64,000 bases of DNA, from positions 1-64,000 of IMG/VR virus record IMGVR_UViG_3300025770_000008; one strand, given 5' to 3'. Below are positions 29,455-36,623 of the stretch, in pieces. Numbering within the stretch: position 1 is the stretch's first letter; each line of letters opens with the position of its first letter. Below the pieces are notes generated by a model. That model was given only the letters and a program-made list of their open reading frames with translations. It did no database searches and had not been told where the DNA came from. A program made the position numbers and the translations under genes. Source of the DNA: a virus.

Positions 29455-29889
29455 ATGCCTAAGAAGAAGCCCGGCGCGAGCACCGCCTGGGCAGACAACG
29501 ACGTTCAATTCCCCCGCCTACTCGCCGAGCTACGTGCGGCCATCGCGCCGGACACCGACATCATCGCCGAGGTCGCGGCGTCCATGGACCTCACCACCGC
29601 TGAGGTGCACACCCTGTTCATTCGCGCCGAGAAGCGGTGGGAGGAAATCAAGGAAGAGCTGGCGCTCGACAAAGTCAACTGGGACGTCCAGCTCTGCTAC
29701 ATCCTGCGCCACGAGGGCTGGCACTCGGAGGACGTGGTCGTCCAAGCCAAGACCGCGGAGCACGCCGCCGAAGTCGCCCTCGACGCCGCTTGGGGAAAGG
29801 TCGACACGTCCAGCGTGGTGGAAATCGCGGTACTCCATGTGAGCGCTGAGGACGAAGCGGAAGGCGACGGCATCAACCGAGAGGACTAG
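29455..29889 (+). CDS. Hypothetical protein, 144 residues
   Basis: N-terminal Lys-rich tail, then a helical region (LTTAEVHTLFIRAEKRWEEI) and a DWDVQLCYILRHEGWHSEDV segment, acidic C-terminus. No family recognised. Confidence 0.6.
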   Translation: MPKKKPGASTAWADNDVQFPRLLAELRAAIAPDTDIIAEVAASMDLTTAEVHTLFIRAEKRWEEIKEELALDKVNWDVQLCYILRHEGWHSEDVVVQAKTAEHAAEVALDAAWGKVDTSSVVEIAVLHVSAEDEAEGDGINRED

Positions 29890-29890
29890 C

Positions 29891-29930
29891 TGCAAACCCG
29901 CTAGTGCTTTTTGGGATAAGAACTATGAAC
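29891..29930 (+). promoter_or_regulatory. Phage promoter with conserved leader
   Basis: TGCAAACCCG, spacer, then CTTTTTGGGATAAGAACTATG. Leader with a GGGGGC-ATCTAC-GCC hairpin and GCAGC-GTT-GCTGC, as at 8835 and 13733. Confidence 0.75.
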
Positions 29931-29978
29931 GGGGGCATCTACGCCTCCCAATGCAGCGTTGCTGCAGAAAGGTTCGAT

Positions 29979-30230
29979 ATGTCTAGTTACAAGGGGGAGC
30001 TGGTTGGCTCCGCCGAGGGTCTCGAAGGGTGCCGTCGCTCGGAGGTCGTCGGCGAGCTGGAGTACTTGCTCGCCGATTGGCGGGAGCACGGCCAGTTGCT
30101 GGACCGCGGCACCTATCCCTCCGGGGAAAAGGTGGCGCCGGGAGAGGTTGCGGCGATGCTCCAGCACCGCCTCGACCTCCGGGTGTCCATGGCTGCGTGC
30201 CGTGACCGCCTTCAGAACTACACCGACTAA
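29979..30230 (+). CDS. Helical protein, 83 residues
   Basis: Charged helices (SEVVGELEYLLADWREHGQL and VAAMLQHRLDLRVSM). AAAGG precedes the ATG at 29979. Single-gene unit. Function is unknown. Confidence 0.6.
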   Translation: MSSYKGELVGSAEGLEGCRRSEVVGELEYLLADWREHGQLLDRGTYPSGEKVAPGEVAAMLQHRLDLRVSMAACRDRLQNYTD

Positions 30231-30254
30231 TACTGGTCGGTGTGGTCAATGGGT

Positions 30255-30281
30255 GCGGGGGCTTCTCCCCGCGCTCTTCTT
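30255..30281 (+). terminator. Hairpin terminator
   Basis: GCGGGG-GCTTC-TCCCCGC followed by GCTCTTCTTA. Confidence 0.65.
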
Positions 30282-30288
30282 AGCCCCC

Positions 30289-30328
30289 TGCAAAACCACC
30301 CCCCCTTTCTAGGGATAAGAACCATAGA
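30289..30328 (+). promoter_or_regulatory. Phage promoter, GGGATAAGAACCATA variant
   Basis: TGCAAAACCAC, spacer, then CTTTCTAGGGATAAGAACCATAG. AGGC-AATTAC-GCCT replaces the GGGC/GCCC stem of other leaders: a compensating change. Confidence 0.7.
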
Positions 30329-30374
30329 GGAGGCAATTACGCCTACTCAACCAACACAACAGAAGGAGGCAGAA

Positions 30375-31337
30375 ATGCCCATCATCGCAGCCGCATTTGC
30401 GGCACACGCCCACCGCTTCCAGAAGCGGAAGGGCGACGGGTCAGCCTACATCTGCCATCCCCTCCGGATGGCGGCTGCCCTCAAGGCGGCTGGGGCCGAC
30501 GAAACCACCATCATCGGCGCGCTGCTCCACGACACCGTGGAGGACACCGACGTCACCCCGGAGCAGCTCCGGGCCGAGTTTGGTGAGCACGTTGCCGGCA
30601 TGGTAGCGGAGCTGACCGACGACAAGGAGCTGAGCAAGGAGTTCCGCAAGGAACTGTGCGTGACGCATGCCCCGGAACTCTCCGGTGGTGCCGCCCTCGT
30701 CAAGCTCGCTGACTGCCTGGACAACCGGGCATCCATGAACCCTGTGCCGCAGGGGTGGAGTGACGAGCGGCGCGACGAGTACTGGGCGTGGACGGAGCGG
30801 GTCATCCGCGCCGTGCTCACCACGCCCAGGTGTACCGGATGGGCTGACGTGGCCCACTGCCTGTTCCACGCGTCCATCGACCCGCTGCGTGGCGCCTTCA
30901 TGGGCGCCATTCAGCGCAGGAGAGGCGAGGTGGAGGCCCCGCTCAGTCCCGAGGCCCTCCGGGCTGGACTGGTCCAGCTCAACGCGGAGCGGGTGGAGAG
31001 CTTGGACCACGCCGCATCGCCGGAGGGCGTCCTCCACGAAATCCGAAGTTCGCTCCCCGGAATCCTCCGGGTAGCCGCTGAGGGAGCGCGGCATGGTCAT
31101 ACCCGGCTGACCATCTCGACCTCGTTGTCCCACGAGTACTCGACGATCTCGTGGGACAACGAGCGGAGGGAGCTGCAGCTGCGGGCTCCCTTCTCGTCGA
31201 GGACGGTGGGTGCTTGCGCCGGCATCCGTGATGCGCTGGCCAAGTTCATCACCGATGAGTACGGGCTGGAGACGCGTCGGTGCGCGAACAGCATCACCAT
31301 CTACTTCAGCGGTGTGCCCCACCCGCTGGGCATCTAA
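30375..31337 (+). CDS. RelA/SpoT-type HD hydrolase (ppGpp hydrolase-like), 320 residues
   Basis: The N-terminal 160 residues carry the HD metal-binding pattern of SpoT/Mesh1 hydrolases: AHRFQKRKGDGSAYICHPLR (His28), ALLHDTVEDT (His52-Asp53, the E-D pair) and LVKLADCLDN (second Asp, near 115-120). These enzymes hydrolyse (p)ppGpp or related nucleotides. No synthetase domain is present. Residues about 175-320 form an extra alpha/beta region not found in Mesh1. It may counter host stringent response during infection. AAGGAGG precedes the ATG. Single-gene unit. Confidence 0.8.
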   Translation: MPIIAAAFAAHAHRFQKRKGDGSAYICHPLRMAAALKAAGADETTIIGALLHDTVEDTDVTPEQLRAEFGEHVAGMVAELTDDKELSKEFRKELCVTHAPELSGGAALVKLADCLDNRASMNPVPQGWSDERRDEYWAWTERVIRAVLTTPRCTGWADVAHCLFHASIDPLRGAFMGAIQRRRGEVEAPLSPEALRAGLVQLNAERVESLDHAASPEGVLHEIRSSLPGILRVAAEGARHGHTRLTISTSLSHEYSTISWDNERRELQLRAPFSSRTVGACAGIRDALAKFITDEYGLETRRCANSITIYFSGVPHPLGI

Positions 31338-31390
31338 GCCCCCGCACTCAGCGGGGCAAGAGCATCCCCTTCGGGGGCGCTGCTCTTTTA
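31337..31390 (+). terminator. Two hairpins ending in a T run
   Basis: CCCCGC-ACTCA-GCGGGG, then AGAGCA-(inner CCCC-TTCG-GGGG)-TGCTCT followed by TTTA. Confidence 0.65.
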
Positions 31391-31403
31391 TTACCGACTA
31401 ATG
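31389..31403. promoter_or_regulatory. Degenerate TATTAG-CTAATA dyad
   Basis: TATTACCGACTAATG keeps nine to eleven of the consensus positions and sits just upstream of the promoter at 31410. Confidence 0.45.
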
Positions 31404-31409
31404 GTCGAA

Positions 31410-31446
31410 CCGCAGACTCGGCCATCTTGGCGGTATAAGGCCGATG
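31410..31446 (+). promoter_or_regulatory. Phage promoter, GGTATAAG subtype
   Basis: CGCAGACTCG, spacer, then CTTGGCGGTATAAGGCCGATGG. It reads the run of small barrel-like genes 31484-32764. Confidence 0.6.
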
Positions 31447-31483
31447 GACCCAAGTACTGCTTTACCTAGGGAGGAGCACAGCC

Positions 31484-31707
31484 GTGAAGAAGGGTGACAT
31501 CGTCGAGCACAGGGAGCGGCAGTACGACAACAGTGGCAACGGCGTGAGGGGGAGCTGCTTTACAAAAACTCCGGCAACGCCACCTACTGGAGAGTCCGCA
31601 TCATCGGCCTCAGTTGGCACCAAGAGGACTGGTGGTGCTCCAGTGCCTTCACCGTCGTTAGCTCCGCCGCTGTTACGACCCCGCCCCAATACCACGAGGA
31701 CATTTGA
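31484..31707 (+). CDS. Tagged barrel-like protein, copy 1, frame broken at a G run
   Basis: GTG start and the first 23 codons (MKKGDIVEHRERQYDNSG) match the next two paralogues. In-frame reading then becomes Pro/Ser-rich. A -1 shift at the five-G run 31548-31552 restores the family sequence (TYWRVRIIGLSWHQEDWW) and the tag PPQYHEDI with stop at 31705. It is either a programmed -1 frameshift, a base lost from the G run, or a sequencing error. Confidence 0.55.
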
Positions 31708-31718
31708 GGGACATAACC

Positions 31719-31967
31719 ATGGCTGACGGATATGCCCGCGGCGACATCGTTAAACACAACTACCGCTGCTACTCCACCGGCAGCGGCACGCCCCTTCGTG
31801 GTCTGCTGCGCTTCATCAGCAAGGACGACAGCGCTCCTGCTTGGCGTATCCAGCGCATCGACATAGACGGTGTCCACGTCGACTACTTCGAGTGGTGGTC
31901 TACCCGGGAGTTCACGTTGGCCGAAGCGCCACTTAGCGAGCGCCCCGAATTTCACGAGGACATCTGA
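31719..31967 (+). CDS. Tagged barrel-like protein, copy 2, ends EFHEDI, 82 residues
   Basis: Pattern GDIVKHNYRCYSTGSGTPLR, a WRIQRIDIDG strand, FEWWSTREFTL, then PEFHEDI. Repeated strands with G-D-x-V at the start suggest an SH3/KOW-like small beta barrel. Paralogue of 31484, 31979, 32226, 32428 and 32648. Confidence 0.65.
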   Translation: MADGYARGDIVKHNYRCYSTGSGTPLRGLLRFISKDDSAPAWRIQRIDIDGVHVDYFEWWSTREFTLAEAPLSERPEFHEDI

Positions 31968-31978
31968 AAGGAGCCGCT

Positions 31979-32233
31979 ATGCCCCGCGACGCATTTGCAA
32001 GGAACGACATCGTCGAACACACCGAACGCTTCTACCCCGACGGCACTCCGCTCCGTGCTCGGCTGGGTTGGCAGAGCGAGAGCGCAAATCCGGGTGCTTG
32101 GCGTGTCCAGAAGCTGGGACAGAACGACGGCATCCCTGCCGACTCCTACGAGTGGTGGTACCACGGGGAGTTCGTCTTCAAGCGTGCTTGGGAGCCGCCG
32201 CCAGCCGAGCCGGAGTTTCACATCGATGTCTAG
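31979..32233 (+). CDS. Tagged barrel-like protein, copy 3, ends EFHIDV, 84 residues
   Basis: NDIVEHTERFYPDGTPLRAR, AWRVQKLGQNDG, YEWWYHGEFVF, then EPEFHIDV: the same order of elements as copy 2. AAAGGAG precedes the ATG. The next gene starts inside the tag (GATGTCTAG). Confidence 0.65.
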   Translation: MPRDAFARNDIVEHTERFYPDGTPLRARLGWQSESANPGAWRVQKLGQNDGIPADSYEWWYHGEFVFKRAWEPPPAEPEFHIDV

Positions 32234-32435
32234 CTTCACGACCGGACAACGTGTCCGCCGACCCAGGCACGTTGACCCCAGCACCTACCGATACGGCACG
32301 CTGTCACACTCCCGCTGGAGTGAAGTAGGCCAAGAGGTCACTTGGCTGGTGTTACTCGAACCTACGGGCCGTGAAACGTGGTGGTACCAATCCCGCTTCG
32401 AGGTTTGCCCCGACGAGTACCACGTCGATGTCTAA
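32226..32435 (+). CDS. Tagged barrel-like protein, copy 4, ends EYHVDV, 69 residues
   Basis: GQRVRRPRHVDPSTYRYGTL, TWLVLLEPTG, TWWYQSRFEVCP, then DEYHVDV. It overlaps both neighbours through the tag codons. More divergent from copies 2 and 3. Confidence 0.65.
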   Translation: MSSFTTGQRVRRPRHVDPSTYRYGTLSHSRWSEVGQEVTWLVLLEPTGRETWWYQSRFEVCPDEYHVDV

Positions 32436-32640
32436 TCCCAAGCCGGGAGACCGGGCCCACCGCAAAGACATGTTCAAACGCCCACAGGAAGCCACGCTGG
32501 TTTCCGCCCACTACAGCGCAGCGGTCGGCATGACCGTTTGGCGAGTCAATCTGGACTCAGGAATGATCTCGTGGTGGAACGAGGGCGACTTTGAAGTGCG
32601 CCCCGGGTTTCTGCACCTCGATTACCACGTAGACGTATAG
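32428..32640 (+). CDS. Tagged barrel-like protein, copy 5, ends DYHVDV, 70 residues
   Basis: GDRAHRKDMFKRPQEATLVS, WRVNLDSGMISWWNEGDFEV, then LHLDYHVDV. It keeps the R-V-x-L and WW-x-x-G-x-F elements of the family. Confidence 0.65.
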   Translation: MSNPKPGDRAHRKDMFKRPQEATLVSAHYSAAVGMTVWRVNLDSGMISWWNEGDFEVRPGFLHLDYHVDV

Positions 32641-32647
32641 GAGGCCC

Positions 32648-32764
32648 ATGCCCAGCGAATACAACAACGGCGACCGGGTCGTCCACCGCCGCAAAGTGTA
32701 CCCAGCAACCACCAGCCCCTACGAAGCCGTCTTGCTCTCCGCCGACTACCACATGGACGTCTGA
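32648..32764 (+). CDS. Tagged barrel-like protein, truncated copy 6, ends DYHMDV, 38 residues
   Basis: MPSEYNNGDRVVHRRKVYPA, then a short strand and SADYHMDV. It keeps the first strand pair and the tag but lacks the middle of the family. TAGGAGG precedes the ATG, so it is probably translated. Confidence 0.55.
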   Translation: MPSEYNNGDRVVHRRKVYPATTSPYEAVLLSADYHMDV

Positions 32765-32767
32765 ACG

Positions 32768-32782
32768 TATTAGCCGCTAATA
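32768..32782. promoter_or_regulatory. TATTAG-CTAATA dyad operator, copy 11
   Basis: TATTAGCCGCTAATA lies three bases after the stop of the truncated tagged gene and just before the next ribosome site. Confidence 0.7.
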
Positions 32783-32793
32783 GGGAGAAACGA

Positions 32794-33099
32794 ATGAACG
32801 TAACAATCACCACCCCCCGCAGTGGCGGACTCCAGACTGAGTTCTCCATCGAGCAGAACATCCGCCGTTGCATCGACGACGGCATGCTCGGTGAAGACGC
32901 GCCCGGTCACAGGGTGGACGTCGAGGTCAGCTTCGTAAACGACCTCCGGGAAATCCCCACCGAGTTCTCCGACGTGTTCGCGAACAGCAGCATCCCCGAC
33001 GCGGCGTACACCGTCGCGTGCAGCATGGAAGACCCCGAACGTCGAGCGCGTTGGTTAGCGCTCTTCGGCATGGAAGACGAGGAGGCCGACGATGCCTGA
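32794..33099 (+). CDS. Hypothetical protein, 101 residues
   Basis: Beta-rich N-terminus (MNVTITTP) and an acidic helical C-terminus (DPERRARWLALFGMEDEE). GGGAG precedes the ATG. Overlaps the next gene by eight bases. Confidence 0.6.
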   Translation: MNVTITTPRSGGLQTEFSIEQNIRRCIDDGMLGEDAPGHRVDVEVSFVNDLREIPTEFSDVFANSSIPDAAYTVACSMEDPERRARWLALFGMEDEEADDA

Positions 33100-33523
33100 G
33101 CCGAAGCTACACAGCTGGGTTCAATTCACCTGGCAGGACAAGGTAGAGACCGGCTTCGTTGCACGCCGCTATAGCGCGGAAGAGGCGGAGGCGGTCGTAA
33201 TCGTACCAACGCTTGTGCGGCCCATGGCCGACGAGAACGGCCACATCCCTGGCTCGTACCAAGTCGCTTACGACGAGCTGACCGCTGTCGACACACCTAC
33301 CGTTGTGCTGTCGGACGGGGGTAACCCCTGCGACAACCCCGTGCCGGGCGCTGTCCCCATGGGGTACGTGTGGTGCGAGAGCTGCGGAGACATCCACGAA
33401 ACAAACGACGAGAACTGCGCGGTCAACCACGTAGAGTTCGCCGACGTAACAACCGAATGCTGGCATGCGCTCATGCTCGCTGGCCCCTGGCACTCAAAGG
33501 AGGGTGCATCACAATGGCACTGA
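33092..33523 (+). CDS. Hypothetical Cys/His-containing protein, 143 residues
   Basis: N-terminal SH3-like strands (HSWVQFTWQDKVETGFVARR), then CESCGDIHETNDENC, a likely zinc site near residues 95-110. No family recognised. It overlaps both neighbours. Confidence 0.6.
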   Translation: MPEPKLHSWVQFTWQDKVETGFVARRYSAEEAEAVVIVPTLVRPMADENGHIPGSYQVAYDELTAVDTPTVVLSDGGNPCDNPVPGAVPMGYVWCESCGDIHETNDENCAVNHVEFADVTTECWHALMLAGPWHSKEGASQWH

Positions 33524-34107
33524 CAATCATCATTCAGGCGGCGGGTGAGCAGGCCGACGCGGCTCACGAAGCGAACATGAAAAAGCATCTTCGGCGTGAG
33601 GCCGAGCGGTGGGTGGGTGAGGGCATGGTCGACCGTATCGAGGTTAACCCCATTCCGACCCTGACCGCTGACGACAAGCTGGTCGAAGCGGCTGAGGCGG
33701 TCCGACAGGCGTTGATAAGCGGAGACACCCTGGAAGAGCTTGAGGTGGCCTACCCCGACTTCGCCGAGTTGGTGAAAGAGGTCGCCGAGGTTGCCAGCAT
33801 GGCCCTCACGCAACACGGCATGGTCGACCGTATCTGCGCCGACTGCGGCGCCGACGCCACGTCCGGCGGGGAGGTCACCACTGGTCCGGTAGTTGCTATC
33901 TCTTGGACCGTCGAAGACATCACGGATGTCTACGATCTCAGTGATGAGGACGCCGAGGCGTTCCTCCAGAGCGCCAAGTCTGCGCTGCAAGACCGCAGCG
34001 TTAGCCTCGGGTGGGACGTGCTGGAGGACTGTGCGCGAGAGCAGGAGATCCGGCGCTGTGACGAGATCTCCGAAGACGACAACGACGCCACGAAAGAGAG
34101 GACCTGA
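33514..34107 (+). CDS. Hypothetical protein, 197 residues
   Basis: ATG 33514 follows AAAGGAGG. Mostly helical and acidic, with one CADCGAD site. Its stop (TGA) overlaps the next ATG. No family recognised. Confidence 0.65.
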   Translation: MALTIIIQAAGEQADAAHEANMKKHLRREAERWVGEGMVDRIEVNPIPTLTADDKLVEAAEAVRQALISGDTLEELEVAYPDFAELVKEVAEVASMALTQHGMVDRICADCGADATSGGEVTTGPVVAISWTVEDITDVYDLSDEDAEAFLQSAKSALQDRSVSLGWDVLEDCAREQEIRRCDEISEDDNDATKERT

Positions 34108-34328
34108 TGGGTCAGCGCGTCCGTATCCGGCTCTCCGCATTCACCAGGGTGGAGTTCGTCAAAGAGGTGGAGGTCGACGACGCCACCGCCAACAACCCGC
34201 AGGCCCTTCAAGACCTCGCCCAGCGGGTGTGGGATGAGACCGACGGCGGGGAGTTCTTCGATGACACGGACTACTGGGAGAAGGGATCGATCAGGGCCGA
34301 GGTCATGGAGGAGGGTGAGGATCTGTGA
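34107..34328 (+). CDS. Hypothetical protein, 73 residues
   Basis: MGQRVRIRLSAFTRVEFVKE begins a small alpha/beta protein ending MEEGEDL. Coupled to both neighbours by 1-4 base overlaps. Confidence 0.6.
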   Translation: MGQRVRIRLSAFTRVEFVKEVEVDDATANNPQALQDLAQRVWDETDGGEFFDDTDYWEKGSIRAEVMEEGEDL

Positions 34329-34636
34329 GCTACTTCAACAAGACCGGGCGAACGGGCGAGTGGTACGTCACAGGGGACTGCAACCCCTACGACTACGAAG
34401 AGGAAGCCGCCGTCGCCGACGCCGACTTCTGGACGGACCCGGAGGGGTACGTCGCCGGCCACGCCACTGAGTACGACGCTCCCGTACCTGAGCTGCGGGA
34501 ACCTCCAGGCAGGGTGCCCCACCCCATCATCAAGGCGGTCAACCGGTTGACCGCTCGGGCTGACGCAGACGCCGCCGATGGTGGTGACGACAGCGATGGC
34601 GGGCACCGGGTGGTGCGTGTTGGAGAGGGCCAATGA
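34325..34636 (+). CDS. Hypothetical acidic protein, 103 residues, GTG start
   Basis: Tyr/Asp-rich N-terminus (YVTGDCNPYDYEEEAAVADA) and a disordered Asp/Gly-rich tail. Overlaps on both sides. Confidence 0.55.
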   Translation: MSYFNKTGRTGEWYVTGDCNPYDYEEEAAVADADFWTDPEGYVAGHATEYDAPVPELREPPGRVPHPIIKAVNRLTARADADAADGGDDSDGGHRVVRVGEGQ

Positions 34637-35103
34637 AGTACCCCCGGAACCGCAAGCTGCTCGACTTCCACACCGCCGAAAACGCCTTCATCAACCACGT
34701 CACCGTCGAAGAGCCATTAGAGGTAGACGGCGACGTGGCGCCCGTCTTCGATGTCCCCATCCCCCGAGACGTTGAGACCGATGACGTCGAAGCGCTCGCC
34801 ATCAAGCTGATGCACGTCGCCGACGACATGCGCCCAGCCTGCGTGATGCTCTCGCTGAGCACGGGCCACATGCCGAGCAACGACCCCGACTTCGGGGACC
34901 TACGAACCATTGAGAGCACGGGGAAGCTGGGCAGCTACGGCTACCTCGTGTTCGTCCAGGTACTGGAGGCGGATGAGTTGGGCGAGCATTTGCCTGAGTG
35001 GCTCATCCCCGTGTGGAAGATGGCCCTCGAATGCGGTGCCCGCCTCATCGAGTTCGACCGCGACGAGAACGTCTACGACCACCTGCCGAAATACGAGTGG
35101 TGA
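34633..35103 (+). CDS. Hypothetical protein, 156 residues
   Basis: Acidic alpha/beta protein beginning MKYPRNRKLLDFHTAENAFI, with an amphipathic helix (EALAIKLMHVADDMRP). No family recognised. ATGA overlap upstream. Confidence 0.6.
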   Translation: MKYPRNRKLLDFHTAENAFINHVTVEEPLEVDGDVAPVFDVPIPRDVETDDVEALAIKLMHVADDMRPACVMLSLSTGHMPSNDPDFGDLRTIESTGKLGSYGYLVFVQVLEADELGEHLPEWLIPVWKMALECGARLIEFDRDENVYDHLPKYEW

Positions 35104-35104
35104 C

Positions 35105-35140
35105 ATGACGCGATGGTTGGGCTCGACCAATGCGCGGTAG
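35105..35140 (+). CDS. Possible 11-residue minigene
   Basis: MTRWLGSTNAR starts two bases after the upstream stop, and its last codons overlap the start of the zinc-ribbon gene at 35130. It may only carry ribosomes across the junction. Confidence 0.3.
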   Translation: MTRWLGSTNAR

Positions 35141-35288
35141 CGTATTCACCAAGTGCAGGTGCCCCAAATGCCACCGCGAGCAGCGCACAGGCTTCAGCAC
35201 TGACCCGAAAAACCAGTACTTCAAGCCAATCTGCCGCTACTGCGGGAAGGGCACCTTGGTACCCGCGGAGAAGTTGAAGTTGAAGTAG
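35130..35288 (+). CDS. Zinc-ribbon protein, 52 residues
   Basis: CRCPKCHRE and CRYCGKG give two Cys knuckles about 28 residues apart in a very basic protein ending EKLKLK. This is a typical small nucleic-acid-binding ribbon. Too short for most gene callers. Confidence 0.6.
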   Translation: MRGSVFTKCRCPKCHREQRTGFSTDPKNQYFKPICRYCGKGTLVPAEKLKLK

Positions 35289-35309
35289 GAAAGAAGCAAG
35301 GAATACGTA

Positions 35310-35537
35310 ATGGCTACTCCGCCCAAGTTCAGCAGAAGCACCTACAAGCGGGGGCCTCTCGTCATCCACGCTCGAACCGACGAGGGTGCCAGTGCCTGCA
35401 ACAAGACCCTGGACGTCCACGACTCTCACGTCCCCGCCGAACGGGTGGGCCCTGAATACATTTGCCTCCGCCAGCCCTGCAACCGCCTCTGGCGAGAAGA
35501 GCTTGAGCGGCTAGACCAAGAGGAAGAGAAGTCATGA
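35310..35537 (+). CDS. Hypothetical protein, 75 residues
   Basis: Basic N-terminus (FSRSTYKRGPLVIHARTDEG), two Cys (CNKT, CLRQPC) and an acidic coiled end (EELERLDQEEEKS). ATGA overlap with the next gene. Confidence 0.6.
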   Translation: MATPPKFSRSTYKRGPLVIHARTDEGASACNKTLDVHDSHVPAERVGPEYICLRQPCNRLWREELERLDQEEEKS

Positions 35538-36040
35538 GCAACATCGGAGAAGACGTCTACGAGGAGCTGCTCGGCCCTGAAGACGACCTACCCGAGGTCC
35601 AGGTCAGCACGGCGCCCGAGCAGGAGCCGCAGAAGGAGGCCCGCTCCATCTACTACCGGATGCTCCTCATTGGCTGGGACGGGCTCAACAAAGAGCTACG
35701 CAACCTCACTCGTGAGATGGGGGGCTATTACGCCGGTCACAGCGGTAGCAAGCTCTGCAGACTCTGCAGAACATCACCAACTCAGCAGCACCGCTCGACC
35801 TGCCCCCTCCTAATCGTTGACCGCGCGCGGCGGGCCGTCGACCGCGCCATCCAGGAGCGGGAGCCCTTCTACAAGGAGTACGCGGTCCTGCAGACAGTCG
35901 TCAACGACGTGTGGCAGAACGACGCACCGAACTGTGTCGCCTGCGGGGGTGCGCAGGGGACCTGCCGACCCCCTTGCGCCCTGGTCCAGATGACCGGAGC
36001 CTTGAAGCGCTTCCGCCACTTCTTCGAGGCAAGGGGATGA
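35534..36040 (+). CDS. Zinc-site protein, 168 residues
   Basis: CRLCRTSPTQQHRSTCP and CVACGGAQGTCRPPC are two Cys-rich clusters (about residues 75-92 and 133-148) separated by a long helix. An acidic disordered N-terminus precedes them. This may be a two-site zinc fold. ATGA overlap downstream. Confidence 0.65.
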   Translation: MSNIGEDVYEELLGPEDDLPEVQVSTAPEQEPQKEARSIYYRMLLIGWDGLNKELRNLTREMGGYYAGHSGSKLCRLCRTSPTQQHRSTCPLLIVDRARRAVDRAIQEREPFYKEYAVLQTVVNDVWQNDAPNCVACGGAQGTCRPPCALVQMTGALKRFRHFFEARG

Positions 36041-36546
36041 GCCTCCTGCCAGCCCTTACACCCATAGACACCCCGGTGGGTTACTACGACAGCGCGCATA
36101 CCCCTGCACCCACGGCCTTCACCGCCTGGGTGGAGGTCGATGGGCCGGACTCCCTCCAGCCTTCCATACACCCCGCACACACCGCCCCGCGGATGTTGCT
36201 CTTCCCTGATGCGTCCGACTCCAGTATCCCCCGCGTCTTTGCTCGTGTCGTGCTCGACACCTACGGTGACCAGGGGTACACCCTCGCCCTTGACAAGGGC
36301 GAACGTGTCCAGATGACTGATGGGGTGTGGTTCCATATGGTGGAGGGCTCGGACCTTATGGCCCGTATCCCGCTAGTGATGGGCCGCGAAGCGCCCACGT
36401 ACCGCGCCTACCTCCACGCCGCCGATGAGGCTGATGACCACCCCCACCATCCGCATCCGCTAGGCCCTTGGCGACTGGTCCTCCCCACCAAAACCGTCAC
36501 GAAGCCCGAGAAAGAGGGCGCCGACGAGATGCATCAGGATTATTAG
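36037..36546 (+). CDS. Tagged protein, ends EMHQDY, 169 residues
   Basis: Beta-rich protein with a His-rich loop (DDHPHHPHPLGP) near residue 145 and a charged linker before EMHQDY. The terminal Tyr codon and stop come from the dyad at 36541. No family recognised. Confidence 0.65.
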   Translation: MSLLPALTPIDTPVGYYDSAHTPAPTAFTAWVEVDGPDSLQPSIHPAHTAPRMLLFPDASDSSIPRVFARVVLDTYGDQGYTLALDKGERVQMTDGVWFHMVEGSDLMARIPLVMGREAPTYRAYLHAADEADDHPHHPHPLGPWRLVLPTKTVTKPEKEGADEMHQDY

Positions 36547-36555
36547 CGGCTAATA
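36541..36555. promoter_or_regulatory. TATTAG-CTAATA dyad operator, copy 12
   Basis: ATTATTAGCGGCTAATAAT, with 9-bp arms; it forms the last sense codon and stop of the tagged gene at 36037. Confidence 0.7.
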
Positions 36556-36623
36556 ATGCGTTAGCTTTGTGAGGTATGGCCGCTACTCGGTCACACCCCC
36601 GCGCAACCGTGTACCCTACTAAT

